Below are positions 20,412 to 21,659 of a stretch of DNA of 21,659 nt, piece by piece. The notes below the pieces were generated by a model. That model made no database searches and was not told the DNA's origin. It worked only from the letters and a program-made list of their open reading frames with translations. The DNA is from SFWF01 sp964599835 (GTDB lineage: Bacteria > Bacillota > Clostridia > Oscillospirales > Acutalibacteraceae): assembly GCA_964599835.1 (NCBI GenBank), contig CAZRHF010000030.1, positions 1-21,659 on the forward strand, written 5' to 3'. The stretch's first letter is position 1, and every line of letters begins with the position of its first letter. Made by a program: the position numbers and the translations under genes.

Positions 20412-21659
20412 ATGGCAAAAGAGATAATTTTCGGCGAAGACGCCCGTAAAGCCCTGCAGGCAGGCGTTGATAAAATTGCCGACGCAGTTAAGGTTACCCT
20501 TGGACCCAAGGGCAGAAACGCAGTTTTAGAGCGCAGCTACGGCGCACCCCTCATCACCAACGACGGCGTTACCATCGCCAAAGAGGTTGAACTCGATAAC
20601 CCCTTCGAGAATATGGGCGCACAGCTTGTAAAAGAGGTCGCTACCAAGACCAACGACTGCGCAGGCGACGGTACCACTACCGCAACCGTTCTCGCTCAGG
20701 CTCTTATATGTGAGGGTATGAAGAACGTTGCCGCAGGCGCCAACCCCATGGTCGTTAAGAAGGGTATTAAAAAGGCTGTAGATACCGCCGTTGATACCGT
20801 TATCTCCAACTCCAAGAAGGTTACAGGCACCGCCGATATCGAGCGTGTTGCAACCGTTTCCGCAGGAGATAATTTCGTAGGAAAGCTTATCGCCGAGGCT
20901 ATGGAAAAGGTTTCTGCCGACGGCGTTATCACCGTTGAGGAATCCAAAACTGCCGAGACCTACAGCGAGGTAGTTGAGGGTATGCAGTTCGACCGCGGCT
21001 ACATCACTCCCTATATGGTTACCGACACCGATAAGATGGAGGCCGTTATCGATGACGCATTCCTTCTTATAACCGATAAGAAGATCTCCTCCATTCAGGA
21101 TATCCTTCCCGTTTTAGAGCAGATCGTTCAGGCGGGCAAAAAGCTTGTTATCATAGCCGAGGATATCGAGGGCGAGGCTCTTTCTACACTTATTGTTAAT
21201 AAGCTTCGCGGAACCTTCGTTTGCGTAGGCGTTAAGGCTCCCGGATTCGGCGACAGAAGAAAAGAAATGCTTCAGGATATCGCTATCCTTACAGGCGGCG
21301 AGGTCATCACCGAAGAGCTCGGTCTCGACCTTAAGGAGACCCAGATATCTCAGCTCGGCCGTGCCCGTCAGGTCAAGGTCGGCAAGGAGAATACCATCAT
21401 AGTCGACGGCGCAGGCGCACCTGAGGCCATTAAGGATCGCGTTGCACAGATCAAGAATCAGATCGCCGTTACAACCTCTGAATTCGACCGCGAGAAGCTC
21501 AACGAGCGTCTTGCCAAGCTTGCAGGCGGTGTTGCCGTAATCAAGGTCGGTGCCGCTACCGAGGTTGAAATGAAGGAACAGAAGCTCAGGATTGAGGACG
21601 CTCTTGCCGCTACCAAGGCCGCCGTTGAGGAAGGCATCGTAGCAGGCGGCGGTACCGCT
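20412..21659 (+). CDS. groEL: Chaperonin GroEL (3' end cut by the window)
   Basis: GroEL is the ATP-driven chaperonin that folds proteins with GroES. The frame is open from the ATG at 20412 to the right edge, 416 codons, about three quarters of the usual 540-550. Visible parts are KVTLGPKGRN, the nucleotide site DGVTIAKE (Asp51) and GDGTTTATVLAQ (85-96). The apical domain contains EGMQFDRGYITPYMV and KAPGFGDRR. The catalytic Asp region RIEDALAAT is followed by VAGGGTA at the window edge. CAGGAGG lies before the start. It is in an operon with groES, under CIRCE control. The C-terminal part is outside the window. Confidence 0.97.
   Translation, partial: MAKEIIFGEDARKALQAGVDKIADAVKVTLGPKGRNAVLERSYGAPLITNDGVTIAKEVELDNPFENMGAQLVKEVATKTNDCAGDGTTTATVLAQALICEGMKNVAAGANPMVVKKGIKKAVDTAVDTVISNSKKVTGTADIERVATVSAGDNFVGKLIAEAMEKVSADGVITVEESKTAETYSEVVEGMQFDRGYITPYMVTDTDKMEAVIDDAFLLITDKKISSIQDILPVLEQIVQAGKKLVIIAEDIEGEALSTLIVNKLRGTFVCVGVKAPGFGDRRKEMLQDIAILTGGEVITEELGLDLKETQISQLGRARQVKVGKENTIIVDGAGAPEAIKDRVAQIKNQIAVTTSEFDREKLNERLAKLAGGVAVIKVGAATEVEMKEQKLRIEDALAATKAAVEEGIVAGGGTA

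Overview
The window looks like a chromosomal segment of an uncultured anaerobic Firmicute of class Clostridia, most like the Oscillospirales/Ruminococcaceae group. That placement is inferred from gene order and content: a CIRCE-controlled groESL operon, a recJ-relA-dtd-MBL-hemZ-nucleoside kinase run, and the spore-former cluster mazG-HU-rqcP-yabP-yabQ-divIC-yabR known from Bacillus and Clostridium. Shine-Dalgarno sites are strong and promoters follow the sigma-A pattern. No taxonomic marker such as rRNA is present. All genes are on the plus strand except one TIM-barrel isomerase at 3242-4096.

Left part (1-5060), accessory in character. It holds the tail of an unrecognised gene closed by a terminator, a small AT-rich membrane protein with its own promoter, a frameshifted remnant of an AraC-type regulator, and a compact operon (divergent glycerophosphodiesterase, DUF3267 membrane zincin-like protein, Dabb-domain protein). 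About 390 bp of mosaic intergenic repeats follow. Next comes a divergent pair: a sugar-phosphate isomerase/epimerase-like protein on the minus strand and a PHP-domain phosphoesterase on the plus strand. Their back-to-back promoters share a perfect inverted repeat that spans both -35 boxes.

Middle part (5200-14810), housekeeping. recJ, relA/spoT, dtd, an MBL-fold hydrolase, hemZ and a uridine-kinase-like gene overlap or abut and probably form one translationally coupled operon. A small coiled-coil protein, MTA/SAH nucleosidase and MazG follow.

Right part (14860-21659). HU, rqcP, yabP, yabQ, divIC and yabR reproduce the B. subtilis yab cluster, with HU inserted. The synteny then breaks: where Bacillus has spoIIE there is a class I fumarase alpha subunit without its beta partner, then an RlmL-type RNA methyltransferase, a YegS/DagK lipid kinase, and CIRCE-groES-groEL, with groEL cut by the window edge.

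I found no CRISPR array, tRNA, rRNA, transposase or phage module, and no clear new defence or biosynthetic system. The most testable new signals are the shared palindrome between the divergent genes, the beta-less fumarase alpha subunit, the terminators placed directly in front of rqcP and fumA, and the hairpin over the yabP ribosome binding site.
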